Shown here: positions 63,932 through 64,000 of the stretch, in pieces
Layout: every line of letters starts with the position of its first letter
How positions within the stretch are numbered: the stretch's first letter is position 1
Made by a program: the position numbers and the translations under genes
The notes under the pieces: model-generated
Told to the model about the DNA's origin: nothing
Seen by the model: only the letters and a program-made list of their open reading frames with translations
Databases searched by the model: none
Assembly (NCBI RefSeq): GCF_000192475.1
Contig: NZ_AEYW01000014.1
Coordinates: 186,001-250,000 of the forward strand
Source of the DNA: Ruegeria conchae
Lineage (GTDB): Bacteria; Pseudomonadota; Alphaproteobacteria; Rhodobacterales; Rhodobacteraceae
Reading direction: 5' to 3'
DNA: 64,000 nt

Positions 63932-64000
63932 AATGCACCTTCCTGAATAGCTTCGGTCGCGCCGCGGTGCATGACCACCAAAAGGCATCCTGTTTCGGTG
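63928..64000 (-). CDS. C-terminal end of an upstream gene, unknown product
   Basis: The last 23 codons of a minus-strand frame entering from the right edge read CLLVVMHRGATEAIQEGAL before a TGA at 63928-63930. That stop overlaps the ATG of the DUF1989-GcvT gene (ATGA), the usual coupling in this genome, so this is probably the preceding gene of the operon. Too little is visible to name it. Confidence 0.45.
   Translation of the reverse strand, partial: TETGCLLVVMHRGATEAIQEGAL

Overview
The window looks like chromosome (or a large replicon) of a marine alphaproteobacterium of the Rhodobacteraceae/Roseobacter type. The evidence is indirect: many binding-protein-dependent sugar ABC transporters with short ATGA-type gene overlaps, ROK and LacI regulators, MOSC and DUF1989-GcvT proteins, and protein sequences that resemble that group. 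No rRNA, tRNA, CRISPR array or phage was found.

Layout. (1) 1-5.9 kb, minus strand: a carbohydrate ABC transporter (binding protein, two permeases, a 62-residue membrane protein, two ATPases) leading into a dihydroxyacetone-kinase gene cut by the window edge, controlled from two matching 18-bp palindromes. (2) 6.1-18.3 kb: a xylose regulon, xylB-galM-(MauG-like dihaem protein) and xylFHGA on plus, with a ROK repressor and an FG-GAP/ASPIC protein on minus. The same AT-rich operator lies before xylB and xylF. (3) 18.3-25.1 kb: small secreted proteins, truncated haemoglobin, catalase with an odd N-terminus, a redoxin, and a MarR-MOSC pair. Two copies of a 96-bp repeat and an IS5-type transposase tail occur here. 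(4) 25.2-42.3 kb: the most unusual region. A UgpC/MalK-type ABC transporter sits with four long and one short SnoaL-like proteins, a histidinol-dehydrogenase paralogue, an SDR, a LacI regulator, a double cupin, a MetE-like zinc protein, an alpha/beta hydrolase, an RraA-like protein and a lactonase-type amidohydrolase. It is organised as a divergent catabolic regulon whose substrate I cannot name. (5) 42.3-45.4 kb: NhaC-type antiporter and a GlxA/AraC regulator. (6) 45.8-51.6 kb: a fructose-type system (ROK repressor, frcB-frcC-frcA-kinase, transaldolase), followed at 51.9-53.5 kb by decayed remains of an AGE-family sugar isomerase, a transketolase tail and a SAM domain. (7) 54-64 kb: a PecS/PecM-like pair with perfect twin palindromes, an NAD(P)-binding protein, aldo/keto reductase with divergent LysR, a Gly/Lys-rich secreted protein, a broken IS6-family transposase, and a DUF1989-GcvT fusion.

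Theme: at least five separately regulated uptake or catabolic modules for small carbohydrates or polyols. In all four ABC operons where the binding-protein gene precedes the permeases, a GC-rich hairpin follows the binding-protein gene. Functions are read from sequence motifs and memory of families; no database search was possible.
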